Shown: in pieces, positions 24,781-34,371 of the stretch | Position numbering within the stretch: position 1 is the first letter of the stretch | Layout of the letters: each line of letters begins with the position of its first letter | DNA from: Roseovarius lutimaris | GTDB lineage: Bacteria > Pseudomonadota > Alphaproteobacteria > Rhodobacterales > Rhodobacteraceae | DNA: 64,000 nucleotides | Assembly (NCBI RefSeq): GCF_900115165.1 | Contig: NZ_FOVP01000006.1 | Coordinates: 1-64,000, forward strand | Direction: 5' to 3' | The notes under the pieces: model-generated | The model's database searches: none | Told to the model about the DNA's origin: nothing | The model's input: only the letters and a program-made list of their open reading frames with translations | Program-made: the position numbers and the translations under genes

Positions 24781-26238
24781 ATGACGATCAGATCGGAAAT
24801 CCGCTTTGTTTTGAACGAGCGCGACATCACATTGGACAAAGTAGGTGCCGGCGACACTTTGCTGGACTTTCTGCGCATAGACCGCCGCCTGACGGGCAGC
24901 AAAGAAGGTTGCGCCGAGGGAGATTGTGGGGCTTGCACCGTTCTTGTCGGTCGTCTGCAGGATGGAAAGTTGCGCTATGAGCCGGTTAACTCCTGCATCC
25001 GACTGACCGCCTCACTTGATGCCTGTCATGTCGTGTCGATTGAATACCTCTCAGGCAATGGCGGCAAATTGCACCCGGTTCAGCAGGCCATGGTCGAACA
25101 CCACGGTAGCCAGTGCGGGTTTTGCACGCCCGGATTCGTGATGTCGTTATATGCCCTGTGGATGGAAAATCCTGATCCTACAGAAACCGAGATCGAGACG
25201 GCGTTACAGGGCAATCTTTGCCGATGCACCGGGTACGAGCCGATTATCAAGGCGGCCAAGGCCGCAACAACCTTCGGCAGCCCGGCAGAAGATGCGCTGA
25301 GCCGTGAACGCGAAGCGATAATGGCCAGGCTTTCCACTCTGCAAGACGGCCAGCGCGTCGAGGTGTCCAAAGGAAGCAGTCGCTGCATCCTGCCGGCCTC
25401 GGTCGATGACCTTGCCGAGGTTTTGGTGGAAACACCAACCGCGACAATGGTTGCAGGGGCCACGGATGTCGGGCTCTGGGTGACCAAATTTCTGCGCGAC
25501 ATTTCGCCAGTGGTCTTTCTGGGGCATCTGGACGAGTTGCGGCAACTGGATGTGACTGACGGTGTGATCCGGATTGGTGCAGGTGTCAGCTATACCGACA
25601 GCCGCGCCGCCATGGCGGCGGATTATCCGCATCTCGGTGCGTTCTGGGATCGCATCGCGGGTTGGCAAATCCGCAACATGGGCACCATCGGCGGCAACGT
25701 TGCCAACGGTTCGCCGATCGGGGATACGCCGCCCGTTCTGATCGCGCTTGGCGCCGTCATCACGCTGCGGAAGGGTAGCAATCGCCGCACCATGCCGATT
25801 GAGGAATTTTTCGTCGATTATGGCAAGCAAGACATTGGCGAGGGCGAGTTTCTCGAAAGCATCGACGTGCCGCGTCCCAAAAGCGGCGAATTGCAAGCGG
25901 CTTACAAGATTTCCAAGCGCCGGGACGAAGATATCTCGTCGGTCTGTGCCGCGTTCAATGTAACCGTTCAAGATGGCAAAATCACCGCCGCCCGTATCGC
26001 CTTTGGTGGTATGGCGGCCACCCCGAAGCGCGCGGCAAGCGTTGAGGCCGCCCTTGTTGGCGCGGATTGGAGTGAGGAAACCGTGATGAACGCCGCCGCG
26101 TGTCTCGGCGAAGATTTCAGCCCGCTCACGGATTGGCGGGCATCGTCGGAGTACCGCCTGCAAGTATCAAAGAACCTGTTCCGCAGATTCTGGCTGGAAC
26201 AGCAGGGCGGGGACGCACCTGTGCGACTGAGCGCATGA
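24781..26238 (+). CDS. xdhA: Xanthine dehydrogenase small subunit (FeS/FAD)
   Basis: A 485-residue subunit. The N-terminal plant-type [2Fe-2S] cluster is ligated in GCAEGDCGACTVLVG, and the second cluster uses CGFCTPGF and CRCTGY. The FAD-binding domain follows (VAGATDVGLWVTK, MGTIGGNVANGSPIGDTPPV). GGGAGG at 24771-24776 sets the start at ATG 24781 rather than at the earlier ATG 24769. It carries electrons from the molybdenum subunit to NAD+. First gene of xdhABC-permease-guaD. Confidence 0.9.
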   Translation: MTIRSEIRFVLNERDITLDKVGAGDTLLDFLRIDRRLTGSKEGCAEGDCGACTVLVGRLQDGKLRYEPVNSCIRLTASLDACHVVSIEYLSGNGGKLHPVQQAMVEHHGSQCGFCTPGFVMSLYALWMENPDPTETEIETALQGNLCRCTGYEPIIKAAKAATTFGSPAEDALSREREAIMARLSTLQDGQRVEVSKGSSRCILPASVDDLAEVLVETPTATMVAGATDVGLWVTKFLRDISPVVFLGHLDELRQLDVTDGVIRIGAGVSYTDSRAAMAADYPHLGAFWDRIAGWQIRNMGTIGGNVANGSPIGDTPPVLIALGAVITLRKGSNRRTMPIEEFFVDYGKQDIGEGEFLESIDVPRPKSGELQAAYKISKRRDEDISSVCAAFNVTVQDGKITAARIAFGGMAATPKRAASVEAALVGADWSEETVMNAAACLGEDFSPLTDWRASSEYRLQVSKNLFRRFWLEQQGGDAPVRLSA

Positions 26239-26252
26239 GGGAGGATAACACT

Positions 26253-28649
26253 ATGAGCACCGGAAGAACAGTTGAAGCACCCGTTGAGACGGACAAGCGG
26301 AAAGACCCGCCTGTGGCACAACATATGATGCGGGCCGACCAAAACCGCGACACCATCAAAGGCGAGGTCAGCAAGGATTTGCGTCATGACAGTGCGGCCA
26401 AACATGTCACAGGCAGCGCTGAATATTGCGATGACATCCCTGAACCCATGGGCACATTGCACGCCTATCTGGGCCTGTCGACCCGCGCGCACGCCCTGAT
26501 CCGCGAACTTGACCTGAGCGCCGTGCGCAGCGCGCCCGGTGTCATCGGCGTTCTGACCGCCGACGACCTGCCCGGTTCTAACGACGTCTCGCCCACCGGC
26601 CGCAACGATGAACCTATCTTTGCCACCGAAAAGGTCGAGTTCTGGGGCCAGCCCATGTTCGCCGTCGTGGCCGAAACCCGCGACGCCGCGCGCCGCGCCG
26701 CCAAGTTGGCGCAGGTGACCTATGAAGATTTGCCACATGCGCTTGACCCCGAAACGGCGCAAGAGGCCGACATGGGGTATGTCACGCCGCCGCTCACGCT
26801 TAGGCGGGGCGATGCTGGCGATGCGATGAGCAAGGCCGCGCATCGCATCAAAGGCAAATTGCGTGTGGGGGGGCAGGATCATCTCTATCTGGAAGGGCAT
26901 ATTGCCTTTGCCATACCCGGTGAAGACGACGATGTGCTGGTGCACTCCTCGACCCAGCACCCATCAGAGGCCCAACACATGGTGGCCCATGTGCTGGGCG
27001 TGCCTTCAAACGCTGTGACGATCAATGTGCGCCGGATGGGGGGCGGTTTCGGCGGCAAGGAAACGCAGATGAACCTGTTCTGCGCGGTGGCGGCAGTGGC
27101 GGCAAAAAAGTGGAACCGCGCGGTAAAAATCCGCCCTGACCGCGACGACGACATGTCGGCGACCGGCAAGCGGCATGATTTCGTGATCGACTACGAAGTG
27201 GGCTTTGATGATGAGGGTGTCATCGAGGCTGTCACCGGCGAGTTCGCGGCGCGCTGCGGCTTTTCTTCGGACCTTTCGGGCCCTGTGACCGACCGCGCGC
27301 TCTTTCATGCCGATAACGCCTATTACTATCCCAACGCTTTGCTGAATTCACATCCGTTAAAGACGAACACCGTCTCGAACACTGCCTTTCGTGGGTTTGG
27401 CGGGCCTCAGGGCGTTATCGTTGCCGAACGCATCATGGAGGAAATTGCCTATCATCGCGGGGTTGATAGCCTCGCAATACGCAAGCGTAATTTCTATGGC
27501 GACAACGGGCGCGATGTCACGCCGTACCACCAAACGGTCGAGGACAATATTGCGCCGCGCATTGTGCAAGAGCTTGAAGAGAGCGCCGACTATCAGGCCC
27601 GCCGTCAGGCCGTGCTGGACTGGAACGCCAAAGGCGGGACGATCCGCAAGGGCATTGCGCTGACGCCGGTAAAATTCGGCATTTCGTTTACGGCAACATG
27701 GTACAATCAGGCTGGTGCGCTGCTGCACATTTATTCGGATGGCTCGATCCATCTGAATCACGGTGGCACCGAAATGGGGCAGGGTCTCAACACCAAGGTC
27801 GCACAGGTGGTGGCGGATGCGCTTCAGGTTGATTTTGACAAGATCAAGATCACCAAAACGACAACTGAGAAAGTGCCAAACACCTCGGCCACGGCGGCCT
27901 CATCGGGGTCTGACCTCAACGGAATGGCCGCGCAAAATGCGGCGGATCAGATCAAGGAGCGGCTGATCGCCTTTGCCGCTGAACGCTGGCAGACCGACGC
28001 CGGGAATGTCCGTTTTGTTGCCAACGCAGTGCAAGTCGGCGGTGAAACCATCCCCTTTGCAGACTTCATCCGCGAGGCTTATCTGGCGCGTATCCATCTG
28101 TCGGCGGCAGGGTTTTACAAAACCCCGAAAATCCATTGGGACCGCGACACGGGCAAGGGGCGGCCTTTCTATTACTACGCCTACGGTGCCGCGTGTTCCG
28201 AGGTGTCCGTTGATACTCTGACCGGCGAGTACCGGGTCGAGCGGACGGATATTCTGCACGATGTCGGCAAGTCGCTGAACCCGATCCTTGACAAGGGTCA
28301 GATCGAGGGCGCCTTTATCCAGGGCATGGGCTGGCTGACCACCGAAGAGCTGTGGTGGGACAAGCAAGGCCAACTGCGCACCCACGCGCCATCGACCTAC
28401 AAGATCCCTCTCGCCTCGGATCGCCCGCGCGTTTTCAATGTTGAACTGGCCAAATGGTCCGAGAACCGCGAAAACACGATCAAGCGGTCCAAGGCCGTGG
28501 GTGAGCCGCCGTTCATGCTGGGTATTTCCGTGTTTGAGGCGTTGTCGCATGCTGTTGCAAGTGTCGCTGATTACAAAACCTGCCCGCGTCTCGATGCGCC
28601 CGCGACGCCGGAGTGTGTCTTGATGGCGATCGAACGGTTGCGTGGGTGA
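26253..28649 (+). CDS. xdhB: Xanthine dehydrogenase molybdopterin-binding large subunit
   Basis: A 798-residue protein from ATG 26253 (GAGGGAGG upstream). Molybdenum-cofactor contacts include RRMGGGFGGKE, AFRGFGGPQGV, GGTEMGQGLNTKVAQ and the active-site glutamate region AVGEPPFMLG near the C-terminus. It hydroxylates hypoxanthine and xanthine. The first 35 residues are charged and variable. It follows xdhA by 14 bases and its stop leads into xdhC after 4 bases. Confidence 0.92.
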   Translation: MSTGRTVEAPVETDKRKDPPVAQHMMRADQNRDTIKGEVSKDLRHDSAAKHVTGSAEYCDDIPEPMGTLHAYLGLSTRAHALIRELDLSAVRSAPGVIGVLTADDLPGSNDVSPTGRNDEPIFATEKVEFWGQPMFAVVAETRDAARRAAKLAQVTYEDLPHALDPETAQEADMGYVTPPLTLRRGDAGDAMSKAAHRIKGKLRVGGQDHLYLEGHIAFAIPGEDDDVLVHSSTQHPSEAQHMVAHVLGVPSNAVTINVRRMGGGFGGKETQMNLFCAVAAVAAKKWNRAVKIRPDRDDDMSATGKRHDFVIDYEVGFDDEGVIEAVTGEFAARCGFSSDLSGPVTDRALFHADNAYYYPNALLNSHPLKTNTVSNTAFRGFGGPQGVIVAERIMEEIAYHRGVDSLAIRKRNFYGDNGRDVTPYHQTVEDNIAPRIVQELEESADYQARRQAVLDWNAKGGTIRKGIALTPVKFGISFTATWYNQAGALLHIYSDGSIHLNHGGTEMGQGLNTKVAQVVADALQVDFDKIKITKTTTEKVPNTSATAASSGSDLNGMAAQNAADQIKERLIAFAAERWQTDAGNVRFVANAVQVGGETIPFADFIREAYLARIHLSAAGFYKTPKIHWDRDTGKGRPFYYYAYGAACSEVSVDTLTGEYRVERTDILHDVGKSLNPILDKGQIEGAFIQGMGWLTTEELWWDKQGQLRTHAPSTYKIPLASDRPRVFNVELAKWSENRENTIKRSKAVGEPPFMLGISVFEALSHAVASVADYKTCPRLDAPATPECVLMAIERLRG

Positions 28650-28653
28650 TCTG

Positions 28654-29469
28654 ATGAAACTTGCCAGCTTCTTTGAAAGCCACCTGAACGTCATACAGGT
28701 CCGTCTGACGCAGGTGCGTGGATCATCCCCGCGAGAGGTCGGGGCAGAGATGTTTGTTGCTGAAACCGCACTGCACGGCACCATTGGGGGCGGGCAGCTT
28801 GAATACATGGCCATTGACAAAGCGCGGGCAATGCTGCGGACGGATGCTGATTTTGCGGGTATGGATGTGCCGTTGGGTCCGGAAATCGGACAGTGCTGCG
28901 GTGGACGTGTCACGCTTGACCTTGACCGGATGACGGATGCGGATCGTGCGACCGCATTGGTTTCTGATGCGCAAGACCACGCGGCGCGGCCGCATGTCTA
29001 TATTCTGGGGGCGGGGCATGTCGGACGGGCGCTTGCCAGATTTTTTCAATTCCTCCCGGTGCGCTGTGTGTTGATCGACATTCGCACGGAAGAATTGTCG
29101 TTGGTTGATGCGACTGTCGAAAAACGCCTTTCGGTGATGCCAGAGGCGGACATTCGGGCCGCCCCGCCCGCCAGTGCGTTTATTGTACTCACCCATGACC
29201 ACGCACTCGATTTTCTTTTGACGTCCGAAGCGCTGGACCGGGGGGATGCGGCCTATGTTGGCATGATCGGGTCTGCCACCAAGCGCGCAAAATTCAAGCG
29301 ATTTCACAAGACACAACCGAGCCCGTCAGACAGCGCCGGTCTGGTTTGCCCGATGGGCGCAACCGCCAGCACCGATAAACGGCCAGAAATTATTGCGGCC
29401 CTCATCGTGGCCGAGGTGATGACCGCGCTGACGGTTACCACACATCAAATCACAGAATCCGTCGGTTGA
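28654..29469 (+). CDS. xdhC: Xanthine dehydrogenase accessory protein (cofactor sulfuration)
   Basis: A 271-residue XdhC. Recognisable are VRGSSPREVGAEM at the start, GGGQLEYMAID, GPEIGQCCGGRVTLDLD with the paired cysteines that bind the cofactor, VYILGAGHVGRALARFF (Rossmann) and YVGMIGSATKRAKF. XdhC sulfurates the molybdenum cofactor and inserts it in XdhB. ATG 28654 is preferred; a GTG at 28642 overlaps the xdhB stop. Third gene of the operon. Confidence 0.9.
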   Translation: MKLASFFESHLNVIQVRLTQVRGSSPREVGAEMFVAETALHGTIGGGQLEYMAIDKARAMLRTDADFAGMDVPLGPEIGQCCGGRVTLDLDRMTDADRATALVSDAQDHAARPHVYILGAGHVGRALARFFQFLPVRCVLIDIRTEELSLVDATVEKRLSVMPEADIRAAPPASAFIVLTHDHALDFLLTSEALDRGDAAYVGMIGSATKRAKFKRFHKTQPSPSDSAGLVCPMGATASTDKRPEIIAALIVAEVMTALTVTTHQITESVG

Positions 29470-29540
29470 CGGCAAGCGCCCCGCGAAAAAGCCGAAACTC
29501 AGCGGCACGGGGGCAGATATTCCACGGGAGGGACACCGAA

Positions 29541-31145
29541 ATGACAGAAACTACCTATGACTATAAGTTATTCAGCAGGAATGATTTCAACGCTTTCTGG
29601 GCGCTTTTTACCGACAACCTTGTCAATCTTCTGATCCTGTCTGGCGTCTGCCAGTTTGTATTTCAAATGCCGGCCGAAATCGTCTTTGGCCGTATTGTAC
29701 CGGGTGCTGCTGTTGCAATCCTTGCCGGGGTCGCGGTTTACACGCTGCTTGCCAAATGGGCCGCGAACAGGCAGGGCAAAGACGTCACCGCGCTGCCTTA
29801 TGGCATCTCGACACCTGTGATGTTTGTTTATCTTTTTGGTGTGATCGGCCCGATCTACTGGGCGACCAGTGATCCGCTTTTGGCTTGGCAAGTCGGTATC
29901 GGGGCGGGCTTTATGGGCGGTATTGTTGCCGCATTCGGTGCCATCATCGGCCCGTTTCTCAAGCGTATCACGCCGCGCGCGGGGATGTTGGGCACATTGT
30001 GCGGTATCGCGCTGGTGTTTATCGGCTCGGTGCCGCTGGCAGAGATATTCGAGCATCCGATCATCGGCTTCACATCGCTGTTGTTCATCCTTTGGGGGTT
30101 GATCGGTCGCTTTCGCCTGCCGGGGAATGTGCCGGCAGGTCTGGTTGCCATCGCTGCGGGCACGATCATCGCGATCTTTCTTGGACAGTCCTCTTTTAAC
30201 ACTGATGGCATCGGCTTTTACCCGCCGGTCCCTTACTTCGGCGACATGATCGCGGGCATTCAATACCTCTTTGTCAATCCCGAACTGTTCTTGGTGCTCA
30301 TCCCGGTACAAATCTACAACTTCATCGAAACCATGAACAACGTGGAATCGGCAGAAGCGGCAGGCGACAGCTATCCGGTGGCAGTGTGTCAGCTCACGGA
30401 TGGGGCCGGTACGATGATCGGCGCGCTCTTCGGCTCGCCCTTTCCCACGACGGTCTATATCGGCCATCCCGCCTATAAACGTCTTGATGCGCGCGCAGGC
30501 TATATCATCGGTGTGGCGCTTGTCATTGCAGCAGCAGCCTTCCTTGGCTTTCTGTCGTTTCTCGCAGGTCTGATCCCGATCGCCGCGGCGGCACCCGTGC
30601 TGGTGTTTGTTTCGGTCAGTCTGATCACAAACACGGCTTTTGCCGTCAAACCCGCCCATATGGCCGCCGTTGCCTTTGCAATCCTGCCGCATATTTCGGC
30701 ATTCCTGATGACCAAATGGGGGTCGATGATAAACGGCTTGCGCAATGTTGGCGTCGAAGGATTGCCGGCATTGGGTGACAGTGAACTGACAGCGGCCTTG
30801 CTGATGGAAGGCGCACATTACGAAGGCCACCTGGCATTGTCCCAAGGGGCCATTATCACTGGTCTTGTCTGGGGTGCGATCGTGGCGGATGTGATCGACG
30901 GTCGGTTCAAGTACGCTGGCGGCTTCGCCATCGCGGCGGCGGTCATGTCCTCTGTCGGCATCATTCACAGCTACACGCTGCAAATGCCGCAATTTGATGG
31001 GATCACCATCGGATATCTGATCGTCGGCCTCTTCATGATCGTTTATCCGATGCTCGCGCCTCGTGACGATCTGGAACACCGGATCATCGTGCCGGATGAG
31101 CCCGACTTTATGAATGACGACACACCCGCACGCGACCGCGCCTGA
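29541..31145 (+). CDS. NCS2/AzgA-type purine permease
   Basis: A 534-residue membrane protein with about 12-14 hydrophobic segments. Features of the xanthine/uracil permease superfamily are NLLILSGVCQFVFQMPAEIV, LPYGISTPVMFVYLFG, VQIYNFIETMNNVESAEAAG (substrate site) and GALFGSPFPTTVYIGHPAYK. GGGAGGG upstream fixes ATG 29541. It lies between xdhC and guaD, so it most likely brings xanthine, hypoxanthine or guanine into the cell. A 10-bp hairpin without a T-run follows. Confidence 0.82.
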   Translation: MTETTYDYKLFSRNDFNAFWALFTDNLVNLLILSGVCQFVFQMPAEIVFGRIVPGAAVAILAGVAVYTLLAKWAANRQGKDVTALPYGISTPVMFVYLFGVIGPIYWATSDPLLAWQVGIGAGFMGGIVAAFGAIIGPFLKRITPRAGMLGTLCGIALVFIGSVPLAEIFEHPIIGFTSLLFILWGLIGRFRLPGNVPAGLVAIAAGTIIAIFLGQSSFNTDGIGFYPPVPYFGDMIAGIQYLFVNPELFLVLIPVQIYNFIETMNNVESAEAAGDSYPVAVCQLTDGAGTMIGALFGSPFPTTVYIGHPAYKRLDARAGYIIGVALVIAAAAFLGFLSFLAGLIPIAAAAPVLVFVSVSLITNTAFAVKPAHMAAVAFAILPHISAFLMTKWGSMINGLRNVGVEGLPALGDSELTAALLMEGAHYEGHLALSQGAIITGLVWGAIVADVIDGRFKYAGGFAIAAAVMSSVGIIHSYTLQMPQFDGITIGYLIVGLFMIVYPMLAPRDDLEHRIIVPDEPDFMNDDTPARDRA

Positions 31146-31166
31146 AGCCAGTTGAATAAAACACCG

Positions 31167-31192
31167 GCGAGGCGGACACATATCCGCCTCGC
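31167..31192. other. Intercistronic hairpin between permease and guaD
   Basis: GCGAGGCGGA and TCCGCCTCGC form a perfect 10-bp stem with a 6-base loop, 21 bases after the permease stop. No T-run follows, so it is more likely an attenuator or mRNA-stabilising element than a full terminator. Confidence 0.5.
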
Positions 31193-31228
31193 AGTTCTCT
31201 GCTCTCAATTCTTCAAAGGAAATCATCA

Positions 31229-32530
31229 ATGACCGGCACCTTGCTGCGCGGACGTCTCTTTACGTTTCATCACGAACCTGCCGACGGGGAGGATACCGAT
31301 GCCTACAGCTATATTGCGGACGGTGCGATCCTGATGCGGGATGGGTTGATTGTGGCCTCTGGTGAATACACGGATGTGGCTGCGGTGTCTGACGGTGCCA
31401 AGGTCACCGATCACCGACCTCATCTTTTGATGGCCGGTTTCATCGACGCGCACATTCACTTTCCACAGATCCAGATCGTGGCAAGTTGGGGCAGCCAGCT
31501 TCTTGATTGGCTGAACGGTTACACATTTCCAGCAGAGGCCGAATATGCCAATGCCCAGCATGCACGCGCAATGGCGGGGCAATTCTGCACCCTGCTGACG
31601 GATCATGGCACCACAACGGCCGCGGCGTTCTGTGCGTCGCACAAGGCGTCCGCCGAGGCATTCTTTTCCGAGGCCGCAGACCGAAACATGCGTATGATCG
31701 GTGGTCAGACCATGATGGACCGCAACGCGCCAAAGACCGTTCTGGACACAGCGCAATCCAGCTATGACGACAGCAAGGCGCTGATCGGCAAGTGGCATGG
31801 CACGGGCCGCACGTCCTATGCCATCACGCCGCGTTTCGCGATCACATCGACCCCGGAACAGTTAGAGATGGCCGGTGCGCTCGCCGCTGAGCATCCAGAT
31901 TGCTACATTCAAACGCATCTGTCCGAGAACCACGACGAGATCGCTTTTACTGCCGAGCTATATCCAGACGCGCGGGATTATCTGGATATCTATGAAGGTT
32001 ACGGTCTTGTCGGTTCGCGCACGCTATTGGGTCATGCCATCCATCTGAAGAAGCGTGAAATAGACGCGATTTCACAGACCGGTGCGCACCCGGTCTTTTG
32101 CCCCACCTCGAACCTGTTTTTGGGCAGTGGGCTGTTTGACGATGCCGGGTTGCGCGCCTGCGGCATCACCAACGGGATCGCCACGGATATTGGCGCAGGA
32201 ACCAGCTATTGCATGCTTCAGACATTGAACGAGGGTTACAAGATCCTCCAGTTGCAGGATCAGAAACTGCACGCATTGCGCGCCTTTCACTGGATCACGC
32301 GTGGAAATGCCGAGGTTCTTGGACTCGTAGACAAAATCGGCACCCTTGACGCGGGAACCGAGGCTGACATCGTGGTTCTCAACCCCCGAGCCACACCCGC
32401 GATGGCCTTGCGTATGGACCGGGCAGAAACCTTGGCAGAAGAACTATTCGCGTTGCAGATGATGGGTGATGACCGTGCGATTGTTCAGACGTATGTTGCG
32501 GGTCAGCCACAAAAAGGGAAACCCATATGA
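31229..32530 (+). CDS. guaD: Guanine deaminase
   Basis: A 433-residue amidohydrolase. Zinc ligands appear as GFIDAHIHFPQ (HxH), QTHLSENHDEI, LLGHAIHL and DIGAGTSYCMLQT (Asp). The SWGSQLLDWLNGYTFPAE segment after the HxH motif is specific for GuaD. It converts guanine to xanthine, the substrate of XdhAB encoded upstream, so the cluster covers import and oxidation of guanine to urate. Urate-degrading genes are not in this window. Confidence 0.92.
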   Translation: MTGTLLRGRLFTFHHEPADGEDTDAYSYIADGAILMRDGLIVASGEYTDVAAVSDGAKVTDHRPHLLMAGFIDAHIHFPQIQIVASWGSQLLDWLNGYTFPAEAEYANAQHARAMAGQFCTLLTDHGTTTAAAFCASHKASAEAFFSEAADRNMRMIGGQTMMDRNAPKTVLDTAQSSYDDSKALIGKWHGTGRTSYAITPRFAITSTPEQLEMAGALAAEHPDCYIQTHLSENHDEIAFTAELYPDARDYLDIYEGYGLVGSRTLLGHAIHLKKREIDAISQTGAHPVFCPTSNLFLGSGLFDDAGLRACGITNGIATDIGAGTSYCMLQTLNEGYKILQLQDQKLHALRAFHWITRGNAEVLGLVDKIGTLDAGTEADIVVLNPRATPAMALRMDRAETLAEELFALQMMGDDRAIVQTYVAGQPQKGKPI

Positions 32531-32706
32531 TTGCGGACTTGCCTTATGGGTCACCATCAAGGGCCGCTGATCCAATCCGCGTCCCTGACCTTGCCCGCCG
32601 GAACCGATTGATCAGACTGTAGGTGGCTGGATCATTCGGTCACGGGTTGCAAGAGGGCGGGCCAAGTGGTCCCTTAGCTTCAGATGAAGTGCAAGTGATT
32701 GGGGCG

Positions 32707-34371
32707 ATGAGCAGTACGAAACGACAGGAAAGCCCGACGGCCTCGCGGCGCGCGAACGCACGCATTATTGCGCCCGTTTCCCGACCTTTGCGCGTTGCGG
32801 GGGCGCTTGCAGTCGTTGCAGGGTTGATCTGGCCCATTCAGGCCGCGGCGCTGGCATGGGCCATTTCGGGCTGGGTGTCTGGCGACACGAGCCGCACCGG
32901 CGCGGCGGTGCTGATTTTTGTGCTCGGCGGGGTATTGCGGGCGGGGCTTGAGCATTGGGCGGGTGGTTATCTGTTCGATGCGGCTGACCGGACGATTACG
33001 CGTGAGCGTGCCATCCTGATCGGGCGCGAGGCGCGCGCACGCGCGGGTGCCAGTTCCGCCGAGATCGCCGCCCTGATCGTGCAGAAACTGCCGCTGCTTC
33101 AGCCGTGGATCACGCGGTATTATGTGGCAATGGTACGGGTTGCGGTGCTGCCGCTGGTCCTGCTGGCGCTGACCTTCTGGCATTCGTGGGCGGCCGGGTT
33201 GGTCTTGTTGATCGCCGGGCCACTTATCCCGGTCTTCATGGCGCTGGTTGGCATGGCGGCCGAAGAGGCGTCGCGCCGACAGATGGACGAAATCGGGTCG
33301 ATGAATGCGATGCTGATGGATCGCTTGTCGGCGATGCTCGATATCCGGCTTCTGGGGGCGACGGACCGGACAGTGGCGGATTTTACCGACCGGGCCGAGA
33401 CGCTGCGCATCCGCACGATGGCTGTCCTGCGCGTCGCGTTTCTGTCCTCGACCGTGCTGGAATTGTTCAGCGCAATCGGCGTCGCGATGGTCGCGGTCTT
33501 TGTCGGCTTCACGCTTTTGGGCGCGATCCAGTTCGGAAGTTGGGGCACACCGCTCGGGCTTGGCGAGGGTGTGTTCCTTTTGCTGATTGCGCCAGAGTTC
33601 TTTCAACCCTTTCGCGATCTTGCCGCCGCCTGGCATGACCGGGCCGCAGGGCTGTCGGTGGTTACCGATCTGGACGCGCTGGACGCGGCCGAGCGGGTTG
33701 GGTTTCTTGGCGGCGCCGATGCCACGGCCCCCCTGGCTGGCCCCCTGGCCCTAACGCTCGCGGGCGCTGTGGCCGCACTTGCGGGGCGAAATGTGCCATT
33801 GCCAGATTTGCGCCTTTGTGCCGGAGAGGCATTGGCGCTTAGCGGACCCAGCGGTGCGGGGAAAAGCACCGCCCTTGGGGCAATTGCAGGGCTTGTTCCG
33901 CTTGCCTCGGGGCGCATTTCGGTTTGCGGTCAAACGCTGGACGATGACACCGCCGATGCATGGCGCGCGCGTATCGCGCTGATACCGCAGATGCCGCATT
34001 TTCCCGATCAGACATTGCGCGACTGGCTTGACCCCGACGAACGGGGCGCAAATCCTTGGCCGGCCTTGCACCAGGCCGAAGCGGAGGGGATTGTAAGGCG
34101 TTTGCCGGGCGGGCTTGATACGCGGCTTGGGGAGACTGGCGGCGGTGTGTCTGGCGGTGAGGCACGGCGGCTTATGATCGCGCGCGCGATCCTGAGCGGG
34201 CGCGAATTGATCCTCGCCGACGAGCCAACAGCGGATCTTGACCCGGACACGGCGGCACAGGTTATCCGCGCCTTGATCCGGCTGAAAGACGACGGACACA
34301 GCCTGATCGTCGCAACCCATGATCCGGCGCTGGTGGATGCGATGGAGCGTTCCATAGAGGTGCTGGCATGA
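32707..34371 (+). CDS. cydD: ABC exporter subunit for cytochrome bd assembly (CydD)
   Basis: A 554-residue half-transporter from ATG 32707: about six membrane helices then an ATPase with Walker A GPSGAGKST, signature VSGGEARRLMI and Walker B LILADEPTADLDPD. CydDC exports cysteine and glutathione and is required for bd oxidase assembly. A GTG at 32623 would add 28 non-conserved residues. Its stop overlaps the cydC start by 4 bases. First gene of a cydDCABX run. Confidence 0.87.
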   Translation: MSSTKRQESPTASRRANARIIAPVSRPLRVAGALAVVAGLIWPIQAAALAWAISGWVSGDTSRTGAAVLIFVLGGVLRAGLEHWAGGYLFDAADRTITRERAILIGREARARAGASSAEIAALIVQKLPLLQPWITRYYVAMVRVAVLPLVLLALTFWHSWAAGLVLLIAGPLIPVFMALVGMAAEEASRRQMDEIGSMNAMLMDRLSAMLDIRLLGATDRTVADFTDRAETLRIRTMAVLRVAFLSSTVLELFSAIGVAMVAVFVGFTLLGAIQFGSWGTPLGLGEGVFLLLIAPEFFQPFRDLAAAWHDRAAGLSVVTDLDALDAAERVGFLGGADATAPLAGPLALTLAGAVAALAGRNVPLPDLRLCAGEALALSGPSGAGKSTALGAIAGLVPLASGRISVCGQTLDDDTADAWRARIALIPQMPHFPDQTLRDWLDPDERGANPWPALHQAEAEGIVRRLPGGLDTRLGETGGGVSGGEARRLMIARAILSGRELILADEPTADLDPDTAAQVIRALIRLKDDGHSLIVATHDPALVDAMERSIEVLA